From: JAUXIQ01 sp030620925 [NCBI: Nitrospinota bacterium]
GTDB lineage: Bacteria > JAUXIQ01
DNA: 13,169 nucleotides
Assembly: GCA_030620925.1 (NCBI GenBank)
Contig: JAUXIQ010000016.1
Location: 1 to 13,169 of the forward strand
Direction of reading: 5' to 3'
In this document: one piece after another, positions 1 to 8,097 of the stretch
Layout of the letters: the number at the start of each line of letters is the position of its first letter
How positions within the stretch are numbered: position 1 is the first letter of the stretch
Made by a program: the position numbers and the translations under genes
The notes under the pieces: generated by a model
The model's input: only the letters and a program-made list of their open reading frames with translations
Database searches by the model: none
Told to the model about the DNA's origin: nothing

Positions 1-237
1 CTGCAAGGGCTGGCCAAAAAATATACTTTTATCAAAGAAGTGCGGGGTAAGGGCCTGCTCACGGGGATAGAGCTCGATTTCGAGGGGGCCGATATAGTGA
101 AGGAATGCATGGACAGGGGTTTCCTCATCAACTGCACAGTGGGGAACGTGCTGAGGTTCCTGCCTCCGCTGATAGTGGGAACTGAAGAGGTCAATCTGAT
201 GCTGGAATGTCTGGATGAAGTCCTGAAAAAATATTAG
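1..237 (+). CDS. argD: Acetylornithine aminotransferase, C-terminal fragment
   Basis: The gene enters from the left edge; only the last 78 codons and the TAG stop are present, in frame 1. The fragment contains VRGKGLLTGIEL, then FLINCTVGNVLRFLPPLIV and a closing LDEVLKKY helix. This is the normal C-terminal domain of ArgD-type class III (PLP-dependent) aminotransferases. ArgD makes N-acetylornithine from N-acetylglutamate semialdehyde, with glutamate as amino donor, in the cytoplasm. The catalytic lysine and PLP site lie outside the window. argG follows 49 bases later on the same strand, which supports the arginine role over other class III aminotransferases such as succinylornithine or GABA aminotransferase. 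The ends of these relatives are similar, so the substrate assignment rests partly on context. Confidence 0.85.
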   Translation: MQGLAKKYTFIKEVRGKGLLTGIELDFEGADIVKECMDRGFLINCTVGNVLRFLPPLIVGTEEVNLMLECLDEVLKKY

Positions 238-273
238 GGGCGCGTCTGTCGCCTTTGGAAAAGGAGAATGAGA

Positions 274-278
274 GAGGA
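274..278 (+). promoter_or_regulatory. Ribosome binding site of argG, supports a GTG start
   Basis: GAGGA lies 8 bases upstream of the GTG at 287. It fixes the argG start at a GTG codon, which gives the usual N-terminus with [13 protein letters not shown] beginning at residue 7. An ATG at 268 sits only one base after an AAGGAG and is out of frame. Confidence 0.6.
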
Positions 279-286
279 AAAGCAGC

Positions 287-1492
287 GTGGACAAGAAAGT
301 TAACAAGATAGTGCTTGCCTATTCCGGAGGGCTCGACACATCGGTGATTCTCAAGTGGCTGCTGGAGGAATACGATTGCCCGGTGGTCACCTACACCGCC
401 GATCTGGGTCAGGGAGAGGATTTATCCGGGGTGGAAAGCAGAGCGTTGGAGGTGGGCGCGCAGAAATCCTACGTGCTGGACCTGCGTGAAGAGTTCATCA
501 GCGAATTCGTGTTCCCCATGTTGAGGGCCAACGCCGTCTACCAGGGATACTACCTGCTGGGTACTTCCATCGCCAGGCCGCTTATAGCCCAGAAGCAGAT
601 GGATATAGCGGCGGAGGAAAAAGCCGACGCCGTCTCCCATGGGGCAACGGGCAAAGGGAACGACCAGGTGCGATTCGAGCTCACCTATTACACCATCGAC
701 CCCTCCATAACCGTTATCGCCCCCTGGCGGGAGTGGAAACTCGACTCTAGAGAATCGCTCATGGAATACGCCGAGGCCAAAGGGCTCTGGGTGCCGGTCA
801 CCAAAGACAAACCCTACAGCATGGACCGCAACCTCTTCCACATGAGCTTCGAGGGGGGTATTCTGGAAAACCCGTGGTTGGAGCCCGACGCCGATATGTT
901 CATCCTCACCCGGTCGCCCGAAGAAGCGCCTGATAAGCCCCGATACATAGAGATAGATTATCAGGATGGAAACCCGGTGGCCGTCGACGGCCAGCTACTG
1001 ACCCCCGCACAGCTTCTCCATCATTTGAACAATGTCGGCGGCGAAAACGGCATAGGCCGCGTGGACATGGTCGAAGACAGGTTTGTGGGGATGAAATCCC
1101 GCGGCGTCTATGAGACACCGGGAGGCACCATACTCCATTTGGCCCACCGGGCCGTGGAATCGATCACCATGGACCGCGAGGTGGCCGGCATCCGCGATTC
1201 TCTCATTTCCCAATACGCACAGCTTGTTTACAATGGCTTCTGGTTTTCACCGGAGCGCCGTATGCTTCAGACCTGCATAGACGAAGCACAGAAAGGGGTC
1301 TCCGGAACGGCGCGGCTCAAACTGTATAAAGGCAACTGCACGGTAGTGGGCCGCAAATCGGACTTTACCCTCTACAGCAGCCAGTTTGCCACCTTCGAGG
1401 CGGACCAGGTCTATTCCCAGCAAGATGCGGACGGCTTCATCCGTCTTAATGCCCTGCGGCTTAAAATCCGCTCCTTGAGGGACAACCGATAG
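287..1492 (+). CDS. argG: Argininosuccinate synthase
   Basis: Cytoplasmic ligase of the urea-cycle/arginine pathway: citrulline + aspartate + ATP give argininosuccinate + AMP + PPi (EC 6.3.4.5). The 401-residue length is normal for the family. The N-terminal ATP pyrophosphatase PP-loop AYSGGLDTS is at residues 11-19. The citrulline/aspartate and ATP contact segment [14 protein letters not shown] is at about 118-131, and the C-terminal multimerisation region is intact. The start is a GTG at 287 with GAGGA 8 bases upstream. It lies 49 bases after argD with no clear terminator between, so it is probably cotranscribed with it. No argF lies between argD and argG, and no argH follows. A 6-bp inverted repeat (GACAAC/GTTGTC, 1481-1497) overlaps the stop codon but has no T-tract. 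Confidence 0.97.
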   Translation: MDKKVNKIVLAYSGGLDTSVILKWLLEEYDCPVVTYTADLGQGEDLSGVESRALEVGAQKSYVLDLREEFISEFVFPMLRANAVYQGYYLLGTSIARPLIAQKQMDIAAEEKADAVSHGATGKGNDQVRFELTYYTIDPSITVIAPWREWKLDSRESLMEYAEAKGLWVPVTKDKPYSMDRNLFHMSFEGGILENPWLEPDADMFILTRSPEEAPDKPRYIEIDYQDGNPVAVDGQLLTPAQLLHHLNNVGGENGIGRVDMVEDRFVGMKSRGVYETPGGTILHLAHRAVESITMDREVAGIRDSLISQYAQLVYNGFWFSPERRMLQTCIDEAQKGVSGTARLKLYKGNCTVVGRKSDFTLYSSQFATFEADQVYSQQDADGFIRLNALRLKIRSLRDNR

Positions 1493-1528
1493 TTGTCTTC
1501 GGGAAGAGTGAGCGAGATGCCGGAAGGG

Positions 1529-1557
1529 TTGGAATTTTTCTCTCCGGTAATTATAAT
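1529..1557 (+). promoter_or_regulatory. Candidate sigma70 promoter for the PHP-domain gene
   Basis: TTGGAA (1529-1534, 4 of 6 to the -35 consensus), a 17-base spacer and a perfect TATAAT (1552-1557). Transcription would start near 1564-1566, that is at or inside the annotated start region. The second in-frame ATG is at 1566, so a leaderless message beginning there is possible. No Shine-Dalgarno sequence is evident upstream of 1560. The match could be chance in an AT-rich gap. Confidence 0.4.
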
Positions 1558-1559
1558 TA

Positions 1560-2210
1560 ATGGCAATGGGAACCATTTTTGATCTACATCTTCATACCAC
1601 CCGCTACTCCAATTGCAGTCGGTTATCTCCTCGGGCGGCTATTAAACGGGCCGCCAAGATGGCATTGGACGGCATCGTAATAACTGAGCATGATACCCCG
1701 TGGGGAGAAAACGAGATCGAAGAACTGGCTGAAATAGCCAAGGACCGCAATCTTAAGGTTCTGGTGGGACAGGAACTGCGCGGTTACAGGGAAGACGGCT
1801 CCATACACGGCGACCTCCTCACCTTCGGCTTCCACGACAAAATCGAATACCGACCCTCCCCCCGGGAAATTATCGACACGGTTCACCAGGAGGGCGGAGT
1901 GGCCCTGGCCGCCCACCCCTTCCGAAGCGAGTTTGGTCTTGAAGACGACGTTTACAAACTGGAGCTGGACGGAATAGAAGTATTGAGCCCGCATCACCTT
2001 ATACTGGACACCATGAAAGCCGAGCGAGTGTGCGAAGAATTGAAAATAGCCGGTATCGGGGGAAGCGACGCCCATAGTAAAAGAGAAGTGGGCAAATTCC
2101 TCACCTACTTCGAGAACGAAATCAAGAGCGAAAAAGACCTGGTGGCCGAGATAAAAGCAAAGCGCTGCAAGCCGGTGAGCTACCGGGAAGCTGTGAAATT
2201 GAGGACGTAA
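1560..2210 (+). CDS. PHP-domain metal-dependent phosphoesterase family protein
   Basis: A 216-residue single-domain protein of the polymerase-and-histidinol-phosphatase (PHP) superfamily, a TIM-like barrel that binds two or three metals and typically hydrolyses phosphoesters. The metal-binding motifs are all visible: DLHLHT (residues 8-13, H10 and H12), ITEHD (41-45), GQE (70-72), AAHP (117-120, H119) and GSDAH (168-172, D170 and H172). The substrate cannot be read from the sequence; relatives hydrolyse histidinol phosphate, short nucleotides or 3',5'-nucleoside bisphosphate. The start could be ATG 1560 or ATG 1566 (residue 3). Neither has a good Shine-Dalgarno sequence, and a TATAAT box ends 2 bases before the first. 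The stop TAA is directly followed by the ATG of the FAD gene, so the two are probably translationally coupled. Confidence 0.85.
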   Translation: MAMGTIFDLHLHTTRYSNCSRLSPRAAIKRAAKMALDGIVITEHDTPWGENEIEELAEIAKDRNLKVLVGQELRGYREDGSIHGDLLTFGFHDKIEYRPSPREIIDTVHQEGGVALAAHPFRSEFGLEDDVYKLELDGIEVLSPHHLILDTMKAERVCEELKIAGIGGSDAHSKREVGKFLTYFENEIKSEKDLVAEIKAKRCKPVSYREAVKLRT

Positions 2211-3641
2211 ATGGATCAAATGCCATCTTGCGATTACGATGTCATAGTGGGCGGAGCGGGGTTAGGCGGTCTTTCCGCCGCCGCCGTTCTGGTGGACCGG
2301 GGGGCCAAAGTGCTTGTGCTGGAGCAGGATAAAGCCCCCGGAGGTTGCTGCCGGACATTAGAAATCGATGGCTACCGCTTCGACATCGGCCCTTCCGCGT
2401 TCACAGGATTCGCCCCTGGAGAACCTCTCCGCGAGTTGTTTCAGAGCCTTAATGCGGAAGAGAAAATCAATGACGCAAGTTTCGCGCGTCCCCTGGGGAC
2501 AGGCCCTCAGGTGTTGACGCCCGACCATCCCGTTACCCTTTTCCCGGAGCCACTCAAGTTCAACGAAGAACTGGAGCGTGAATTCCCGAAGATCGTAAAA
2601 TATATGACCAAGCTGCATCCACTGCTCATGACCGACAGAAAAGAAAATGGCGACCCCACACGCAACCTCTGCATCTTAGGTATTCCCGCCACTATGGACC
2701 TCAAGCTGATGTGGCTAATGAAGCGCCTTCACAACCATCCTCAGGCCGGGGAATGTATGGAACTTCTCCCCCAGCTCAACTCGCCCAGCCGACCCAGGGT
2801 TAAGCTGGTGGAGATGATCAATGCATTATATTACGCGTTTAATCCATTCTATCTTTTCGCCGGCGGGTCTTCCTCACTGTCCGATTTCATCGCCGATGCC
2901 ATCAAGAAAAACGGGGGAGAAGTTAACTACGGGGCAAAGGTGGAGAGTCTGCTCAGGGACCGCGGCCGAGTAGTGGGCGTGACGGCCACCATGGAGTCGG
3001 TGCGGGAGAATATCACCGCCAGGGCCGTGCTACTCAATTGCGTACCCCGGGTCCACAACGGCGACCTGCTCAAGAAACGTGAAATAGTCCGGTCCGTGGG
3101 CAGAAAACCTCTCAGGGTAAGCCCCTTTTCGCTCCTGCTGGGAATTGATAGAAGGGCCCTGCCTGAGCCGTTAAGTCCTATAGCTGTTGCCAGACTCAAC
3201 GGTATAAACATGAAGGGGGTGGGCAGCGCGGTCTATCTCTCGCTTAGCCCGCCCTGGGACAATGGATTTGCTCCTGCCGGAGAAAGGACTCTTAAGGCCA
3301 CCCTATTCCTTAGCGGGATGGATGATCAGGAAGGAGAAACCAAGGCCCTGGCCGGGCTCACCTCGGCACTGGTTGAAGCGCTGACTGAGGTCATACCCCA
3401 CCTGCGCAATCATGTAACCTTTATGAAAGCTCTGACTCCAAAGGACTACCAGCAGCTTTGCGGCAGAGAGAAAGGCTCTCTCCTTTTGAGAAACCAGGGT
3501 CTAAGCCTCTATAGCAGGAGGCGAAACTTCGTTAAACCAGCCCGCGGTCTGCGCATGGTGGGAGCGGACAGTCAGGGCGAGCTGGGTGCCCTGGCAGCCG
3601 TGCGTTCAGGATTGAGCGCCGCCAACGACCTCATCCTTTAG
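2211..3641 (+). CDS. FAD-dependent oxidoreductase, phytoene desaturase-like family
   Basis: A 476-residue flavoprotein of the CrtI/carotenoid isomerase-like amine oxidase superfamily. The N-terminus has a dinucleotide-binding Rossmann fold, GGAGLGGLSA (14-23), with the acidic ribose-binding residue E38 in VLVLEQD. A typical second motif with GGCCRT and GYRFDIGPS follows at about 44-61. The C-terminal FAD motif GLRMVGADSQGELGALAAV is present near residues 445-463. No signal peptide or transmembrane segment is evident. The family includes desaturases, isomerases and retinol saturases; the substrate here is unknown. No other carotenoid gene is in the window, so I do not call crtI. The ATG directly abuts the TAA of the PHP gene, with GAGG (2201-2204) inside that gene's end as ribosome binding site. 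The gene converges with secF across a 28-base gap. Confidence 0.85.
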   Translation: MDQMPSCDYDVIVGGAGLGGLSAAAVLVDRGAKVLVLEQDKAPGGCCRTLEIDGYRFDIGPSAFTGFAPGEPLRELFQSLNAEEKINDASFARPLGTGPQVLTPDHPVTLFPEPLKFNEELEREFPKIVKYMTKLHPLLMTDRKENGDPTRNLCILGIPATMDLKLMWLMKRLHNHPQAGECMELLPQLNSPSRPRVKLVEMINALYYAFNPFYLFAGGSSSLSDFIADAIKKNGGEVNYGAKVESLLRDRGRVVGVTATMESVRENITARAVLLNCVPRVHNGDLLKKREIVRSVGRKPLRVSPFSLLLGIDRRALPEPLSPIAVARLNGINMKGVGSAVYLSLSPPWDNGFAPAGERTLKATLFLSGMDDQEGETKALAGLTSALVEALTEVIPHLRNHVTFMKALTPKDYQQLCGREKGSLLLRNQGLSLYSRRRNFVKPARGLRMVGADSQGELGALAAVRSGLSAANDLIL

Positions 3642-3669
3642 GCTCAAGGGGAAGAAGGATTCCTTCAAC

Positions 3670-4593
3670 CTATCTTCGTCTGGCTGCAACCAATCTCCCG
3701 CCGCTCCTCCTGGACTGCCATGCAGCGAGAATGGGGCTGGCGATGAAAATGGAAGAGTAAGTTCCGACTATCACGCCTATTGCCAGGGCGAAGGCGAAGT
3801 TATGTATGACTTCACCTCCGAATATAGTCAGCACCAGTACCACCATCAGAGTGGTAAGGGAGGTGAGGGCTGTCCTGCTCAGGGTCTCATTGATGCTGGT
3901 GTTTAACGTTTCGAAAATCGTCCCCCTCCTCCGCGCTTTGAGGTTATCCCTCACCCTGTCGAAGACCACTATGGTATCGTTGAGGGAATAGCCCACAATG
4001 GTCAGTAACGCCGCCACCACTGGAAGGGTGAATTCCTTGTCCATGATTGAGAAGACACCCACCGTTATCACAATATCATGAATCAGGGCCACTATCGCCG
4101 CCACCGCGAATCTGAACTCGAACCTCCAGGAGATATACAGAACTATGGCGCAGAGCGCTATGACAATGGACATGACGGCTTTTTGCCTCAGGTCCTTCCC
4201 CACCTTGGGGCCCACCAGTTCGGTGCGGCGCACTTCGATGGTCTGTTCGGGCAAGGTTTTCCGCAACTGTTCGGTTATTTTACGGCCCACGTCCTCCAGG
4301 CCGCCGGGAGAGGCTTCCAGCCTGACCACTATCTCGTTTTCGCTCCCGAAACGCTGAATCAGGCTGTCTCCCAGACCGATGTCCTTCAGGCCGGAGCGCA
4401 CTTCTTTAACGGTCACGGGTGTGGAGAACTTGAGCTGGACCAGAGTCCCGCCGGTAAAATCTATACCGTAGTTCGGCCCGCCTTTGGCTATGAGGGAAAT
4501 CAGCCCGGCGATGATGACCAGGGCGGATATATATAGTGCGGCTCTCCTTTTCCCCAGAAAATTTATCTGCGTCCCGGGTTTTATGAATTCCAA
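3670..4593 (-). CDS. secF: Protein translocase subunit SecF
   Basis: Inner-membrane RND-family protein that forms the SecDF complex, which uses proton motive force to help SecYEG substrates leave the membrane on the outer face. It has 307 residues, normal for SecF. TM1 is at about 18-36, followed by the family motif GIDFTGG (43-49) and a periplasmic domain to about residue 135. Five further membrane segments follow, with NDTIVVFDRVRDN (205-217) in the conserved TM4 region that carries the proton-path aspartate. The C-terminus is basic (ending ARRR), as expected for a cytoplasmic tail. The start is TTG at 4593, chosen because GAGGAG sits 8 bases upstream and it gives the expected INFLGKRR N-terminus. 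It is the last gene of the yajC-ATPase-secD-secF unit, 33 bases after secD. Confidence 0.96.
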   Translation of the reverse strand: MEFIKPGTQINFLGKRRAALYISALVIIAGLISLIAKGGPNYGIDFTGGTLVQLKFSTPVTVKEVRSGLKDIGLGDSLIQRFGSENEIVVRLEASPGGLEDVGRKITEQLRKTLPEQTIEVRRTELVGPKVGKDLRQKAVMSIVIALCAIVLYISWRFEFRFAVAAIVALIHDIVITVGVFSIMDKEFTLPVVAALLTIVGYSLNDTIVVFDRVRDNLKARRRGTIFETLNTSINETLSRTALTSLTTLMVVLVLTIFGGEVIHNFAFALAIGVIVGTYSSIFIASPILAAWQSRRSGGRLVAARRR

Positions 4594-4601
4594 AGTTTTT
4601 G

Positions 4602-4607
4602 CTCCTC
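4602..4607 (-). promoter_or_regulatory. Ribosome binding site of secF, fixes a TTG start
   Basis: Reading the minus strand, GAGGAG lies 8 bases before the TTG codon at 4593-4591. No in-frame ATG is nearby, so this site decides the start. It lies in the 33-base gap after the secD stop. Confidence 0.75.
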
Positions 4608-4626
4608 AAAAATATGCTATTATCAG

Positions 4627-6174
4627 TCAGATACTGAGTTTCTGCACCCTGGGTCTTGCCATCAGGGCGTCGAAGAGAGTCCTGGAAACGAACAACGACG
4701 AGAACAGAGTGCCCATTATCCCCAGGCTCAGCGTAACCGCGAAACCTTTCACCGGGCCGGTTCCGAACTGGAAAAGCACTACGCCCGCTATGAGGGTGGT
4801 AACGTTTGCGTCCAGTATGGTTACCAGGGCCTTGGCAAAACCGTTGTCCACGGCGGCTCTCACCGTTTTGCCCAGGCGCAGCTCCTCCCTGATGCGCTCG
4901 AAAATCAGCACGTTGGCATCAACCGCCATGCCTATGGTGAGTATTATACCTGCTATGCCGGGTAGTGTGAGGGTGGCCCCCAGGTAGGAGAGGGCGCCCA
5001 GGACGATAATGAGGTTCATGAAAAGAGTCACGTCGGCGATGAGACCGGAAAACCCGTAGTATATCACCATGAACACCACGACCAGCAGACCACCTATGAG
5101 TATGGCCTGCAATCCCTGCCGGACCGAATCCTGCCCCAGCGAGGGGCCCACTGTGCGATTCTCCAGGATGGTTACCGGGGCGGGAAGCGCACCGGAGCGC
5201 AGCGCTATGGCCAGCGTCTTCGCCTCTTCCATGGTAAAGCTACCCGTTATTTGAGCCTTTCCGCCGGTTATCGGCTCGTTAATGACAGGGACGGAGTAGA
5301 CCACATTATCAAGCACTATTGCCAGCCTGCGCCCCACGTTATCTTCGGTGATGCGCGCGAACTGGCGCGCCCCGCTACCATCAAAAGTGATGGACACGTA
5401 AGGTTGGTTGAATTGCGAGTCGATGGACACCCTGGCGTCGGTCAGCGAAGCGCCGGTGATAACCGTCCTCATCTTCAGAAGCCAGGGGCGTCTGGATATT
5501 TCCTCGCCCGTATCCGTGTTCCTGTTGATCTCATAAAGTATCTCAGAGCCCACTATCTTTTTACCCCTGAGGGCCTCGCTGATATCGTGTTCCTCATCCA
5601 AAAACTTGAATTCCAGGAGGGCCGTCTTCCCGATGAGCTCGAGTGCTCTATCGGGGTCTCTTATATCGGGCAACTGAATCAGCAGCCTGCGCTCACCCTG
5701 CTTCTGTATGGAAGGCTCGGCGACACCGAATTGGTCAATTCGGTTGCGGATGGTTTGCAGGGCTTGGTCCACCGCGATTTCCTTGATCTCTTTTATGAAT
5801 CGTTCGTCCATGGTGTAGACCAGCAGCCCCTTCTCCAGATCGGAGTTGACCAGTTGGAGCGTTGCGTAGTCTTCCATTATGTCTTCTACGTCAGCCACCG
5901 ACCTCTTTTCTCTCAACTGGATGTTTAGGTGCTGCTTATTATCGAGGCTCACGTCCTGGAATCTTATCCGTTTACTGCGCAAGGCACCCCTTATTTCAGA
6001 AACGTATCGCTCGAAGGTGCTCTCCACCGCCTTTTCCGCTTCCACCCCCAGGACCAGGTGCATGCCTCCCCGGAGGTCAAGACCCATTTTTATGTCCTTG
6101 ATGAAGTAGGAGAGGAGGGAAACGCCCACCACTACGGCAATAACTATAAGTTTGATCTCAATATTTCGTTTCAT
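4627..6174 (-). CDS. secD: Protein translocase subunit SecD
   Basis: Partner of SecF in the SecDF-YajC accessory complex of the Sec export machinery. The 515-residue length fits proteobacterial-type single SecD chains, not the fused SecDF of some Firmicutes. TM1 is at about 8-25, followed by GLDLRGGMHLVL (31-42), then a large periplasmic region including AEPSIQKQGERRLLIQLP and the VVYSVPVINEPITGGKAQITG segment. The C-terminal five-helix bundle starts near residue 350, with DANVLIFERIREE (419-431), the conserved TM4 proton-relay segment. The GMHLVL wording recalls Desulfobacterota SecD. ATG 6174 has GAGGT 7 bases upstream. It lies 71 bases after the ATPase gene and 33 bases before secF, consistent with one transcript. 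Confidence 0.97.
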   Translation of the reverse strand: MKRNIEIKLIVIAVVVGVSLLSYFIKDIKMGLDLRGGMHLVLGVEAEKAVESTFERYVSEIRGALRSKRIRFQDVSLDNKQHLNIQLREKRSVADVEDIMEDYATLQLVNSDLEKGLLVYTMDERFIKEIKEIAVDQALQTIRNRIDQFGVAEPSIQKQGERRLLIQLPDIRDPDRALELIGKTALLEFKFLDEEHDISEALRGKKIVGSEILYEINRNTDTGEEISRRPWLLKMRTVITGASLTDARVSIDSQFNQPYVSITFDGSGARQFARITEDNVGRRLAIVLDNVVYSVPVINEPITGGKAQITGSFTMEEAKTLAIALRSGALPAPVTILENRTVGPSLGQDSVRQGLQAILIGGLLVVVFMVIYYGFSGLIADVTLFMNLIIVLGALSYLGATLTLPGIAGIILTIGMAVDANVLIFERIREELRLGKTVRAAVDNGFAKALVTILDANVTTLIAGVVLFQFGTGPVKGFAVTLSLGIMGTLFSSLFVSRTLFDALMARPRVQKLSI

Positions 6175-6245
6175 CTACCAGACCTCATCCCGGTCATGTC
6201 ACTGTAAAAAAATCTCGATAATCTTATCGCTTCTGAATCGGGGTA

Positions 6246-8081
6246 TCATGATATGGATTGTTGTTTGGTCTTCAGTGTGCGCATTCTGTTGATAGCCGCG
6301 GCCAGTTCGAACGGCCGGGGCAAGGCCAGGTTACCCACCTTGGGCGGAAAAAGGACATCCAGTCCTTTCTTCTCCATTTCTTCATAGAGGATGTCTATGA
6401 CCTCTTTAAGCGTCGTCCGCCCATCCATTATCCTGCCGGCTGCGTAGCGGATGGCATCGCCGATGGCTCTGGTCTGGCTCACGTCTACGAGCTGCTCCAG
6501 GGATGAGAGGTTCACGGCGGCCCTGCCGTAGACCAGCGTATGTGTGTCTTTGGCGCTGACTTTCTGGCGCTCACGGCGCGCTTGCGGCCCTTTTCTCCCC
6601 CCGTCCTGTGATTTGTCTTCCCGAGTCTGACTACGGGTGGCGTCGAAGCTTTGAGGCAAGGGGCAGCGATGCGCCACGTCCCCGAACCGCTCTCCCCCTT
6701 CCTTAGCCCTCCGTTCCTTGAATCTTCCGGCAAGCTCTCTGGCCCCTGTGGTGACGTCCAGCGGTCGGTAGCTGTCCATCTGGATGACGGTATCCGCCAC
6801 GTCGAAGTAGTCGCCGGAGCCGCCCATGACCAGTATGGTGGAGACGCCGTGTTCGTCGTTTAATTGCCTGGCCCTGTCGATGAAGGAGGTTATGGGTTCG
6901 CTCTCTTTGGGAACCAGGGCCTGCATTCTCTGGTCTCGGATCATGAAGTTGGTGGCGGAGGTATCTTCGTCGATGAGAAGAAGCTTGCTCCCCATTTCCA
7001 GTGCTTCCATTATATTTGCCGCCTGCGAGGTGCTGCCGCTTGCGTTTTGAGTGGAGAAGCTCGAGGTGTCCTTCCCGAAGGGGAGATTGTTAATGAACGG
7101 GCTGATGTCCACCCCGCTTATGCTGCGGCCGTCTTCCGCCCTGATTTTAACCGCATCCTCCCTGGTGACGACAAATTCCCTGCCGTCTCCCGGAATATGA
7201 TTGTAAACCCCGCGCTCCAAAGCTTTCAGCAGCGTGGACTTCCCGTGAAACCCTCCGCCTACGATGATGGTTATGCCCTCTGGTATTCCCATTCCGGTAA
7301 CCAGACCGTTATTAGGAGTATCAAATTCAATTTTCAGGCTCTCCGGCGTCTGAAAAGGCACGACGCCGGTGGGTAATTCGCCGCCTGGGGATATGCCCCC
7401 GGAGTCTTCAGCCCTGAAGCCGGCGAAGGGCGCCATAGGTCGATCGTCCACCCCGCTATTCCTGGGGAGCAGCGAACCCTGAGCAGCGAAGGCGACAACT
7501 TTTTTCTCCCGCAGGTTTTCTCTTATACAGTCCTGATCCTCGGCGGTTTCCACGTGAAGAGCGATTTCGGAGGCGTTAAGGTTCTTATATAGGAGCGAGC
7601 CCTCAAAGATTCGCGGCAGTTCGCCGAAGAACATCTCCTCGGCCTCCCGGCCCAGAATCGTCCTTCCCGACGCAGGCAGCCCCATGACGAACCTCACTTC
7701 TACATACTCATCGGTCACGCAGCAGGAGCTTCTCTCCAGTATTTCCTGGCCGCAGCGGTCGATCTGGATCAGACCGCTGGTCCCTATGCCCCTGTTGCCC
7801 TTGGCTATCTTGTAAGCCGCGGAAGAGAACGAACGGGTGAGGTAATCCTGAAGGGCCGTTTTGCGAGGGCGGCTGCAGCTCAGCGTTTCCGGGAAGCATG
7901 ACTTATCCCTGGCTGTGCGCAAGCTCACACGGGATGGGGATGCGAAGGGGTCTCCCTGAGCGTGATCGATGGATAGGAGATATGCGCCGAAATCGTAAGC
8001 GCCCTGTATGTCTTTGTATGCCTTGTATCCTTTGCGGTCTATCCTTCGAAGGGAATCTCTCAAACGTTCTGCTGGAAGCAT
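6246..8081 (-). CDS. Predicted ATPase of the ABC class (COG3044/DUF2791-type P-loop protein)
   Basis: A 611-residue soluble protein of the conserved ABC-class ATPase family that is not a transporter. The N-terminal region (YKAYKDIQGAYDF, DHAQGDPFASPS) is characteristic of the family. The Walker A motif GGGFHGKST is at residues 275-283, an ABC-signature-like ASGSTSQA at about 347-354, and Walker B LLLIDED at 367-373 followed by TSATNFMIRD. A basic, low-complexity linker lies at about 455-515, and the C-terminal region ends FELAAAINRMRTLK. No membrane segments are seen. A trypanosome relative (MRB1590) binds RNA; the bacterial role is not established. I chose ATG 8081 over the in-frame ATG 8123 because AGGAG lies 5 bases upstream, the family N-terminus (LPAERLRDSLRRIDRKGY) begins there, and it avoids overlap with yajC. 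The gene lies 16 bases after yajC and 71 before secD. Confidence 0.88.
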   Translation of the reverse strand: MLPAERLRDSLRRIDRKGYKAYKDIQGAYDFGAYLLSIDHAQGDPFASPSRVSLRTARDKSCFPETLSCSRPRKTALQDYLTRSFSSAAYKIAKGNRGIGTSGLIQIDRCGQEILERSSCCVTDEYVEVRFVMGLPASGRTILGREAEEMFFGELPRIFEGSLLYKNLNASEIALHVETAEDQDCIRENLREKKVVAFAAQGSLLPRNSGVDDRPMAPFAGFRAEDSGGISPGGELPTGVVPFQTPESLKIEFDTPNNGLVTGMGIPEGITIIVGGGFHGKSTLLKALERGVYNHIPGDGREFVVTREDAVKIRAEDGRSISGVDISPFINNLPFGKDTSSFSTQNASGSTSQAANIMEALEMGSKLLLIDEDTSATNFMIRDQRMQALVPKESEPITSFIDRARQLNDEHGVSTILVMGGSGDYFDVADTVIQMDSYRPLDVTTGARELAGRFKERRAKEGGERFGDVAHRCPLPQSFDATRSQTREDKSQDGGRKGPQARRERQKVSAKDTHTLVYGRAAVNLSSLEQLVDVSQTRAIGDAIRYAAGRIMDGRTTLKEVIDILYEEMEKKGLDVLFPPKVGNLALPRPFELAAAINRMRTLKTKQQSIS

Positions 8082-8086
8082 GTATG

Positions 8087-8091
8087 CTCCT
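8087..8091 (-). promoter_or_regulatory. Ribosome binding site of the ABC-class ATPase gene
   Basis: On the minus strand, AGGAG lies 5 bases before ATG 8081, inside the 16-base gap after the yajC stop. It favours the 611-residue start over the longer in-frame ATG at 8123, which lies inside yajC. Confidence 0.7.
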
Positions 8092-8097
8092 GAACCC

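Noticed and set aside
268-303. Tiny frame [11 protein letters not shown] after AAGGAG, before argG
   Set aside because: The AAGGAG is only one base from the ATG and the frame overlaps argG; there is no sign of an attenuating leader peptide.
422-841. 139-codon minus-strand open frame inside argG
   Set aside because: Antisense shadow of a strongly conserved gene; no ribosome site and no recognisable motif.
1623-2219. 198-codon minus-strand open frame opposite the PHP gene
   Set aside because: The plus strand carries all PHP metal motifs; the reverse frame has no family features.
3642-3669. Bidirectional terminator between the FAD gene and secF
   Set aside because: Only GAAGG/CCTTC around 3 bases, with no T-tract on either strand.
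5251-5928. 225-codon plus-strand open frame inside secD
   Set aside because: Lies wholly antisense to secD, whose family motifs run throughout; composition is that of a reverse-frame translation.
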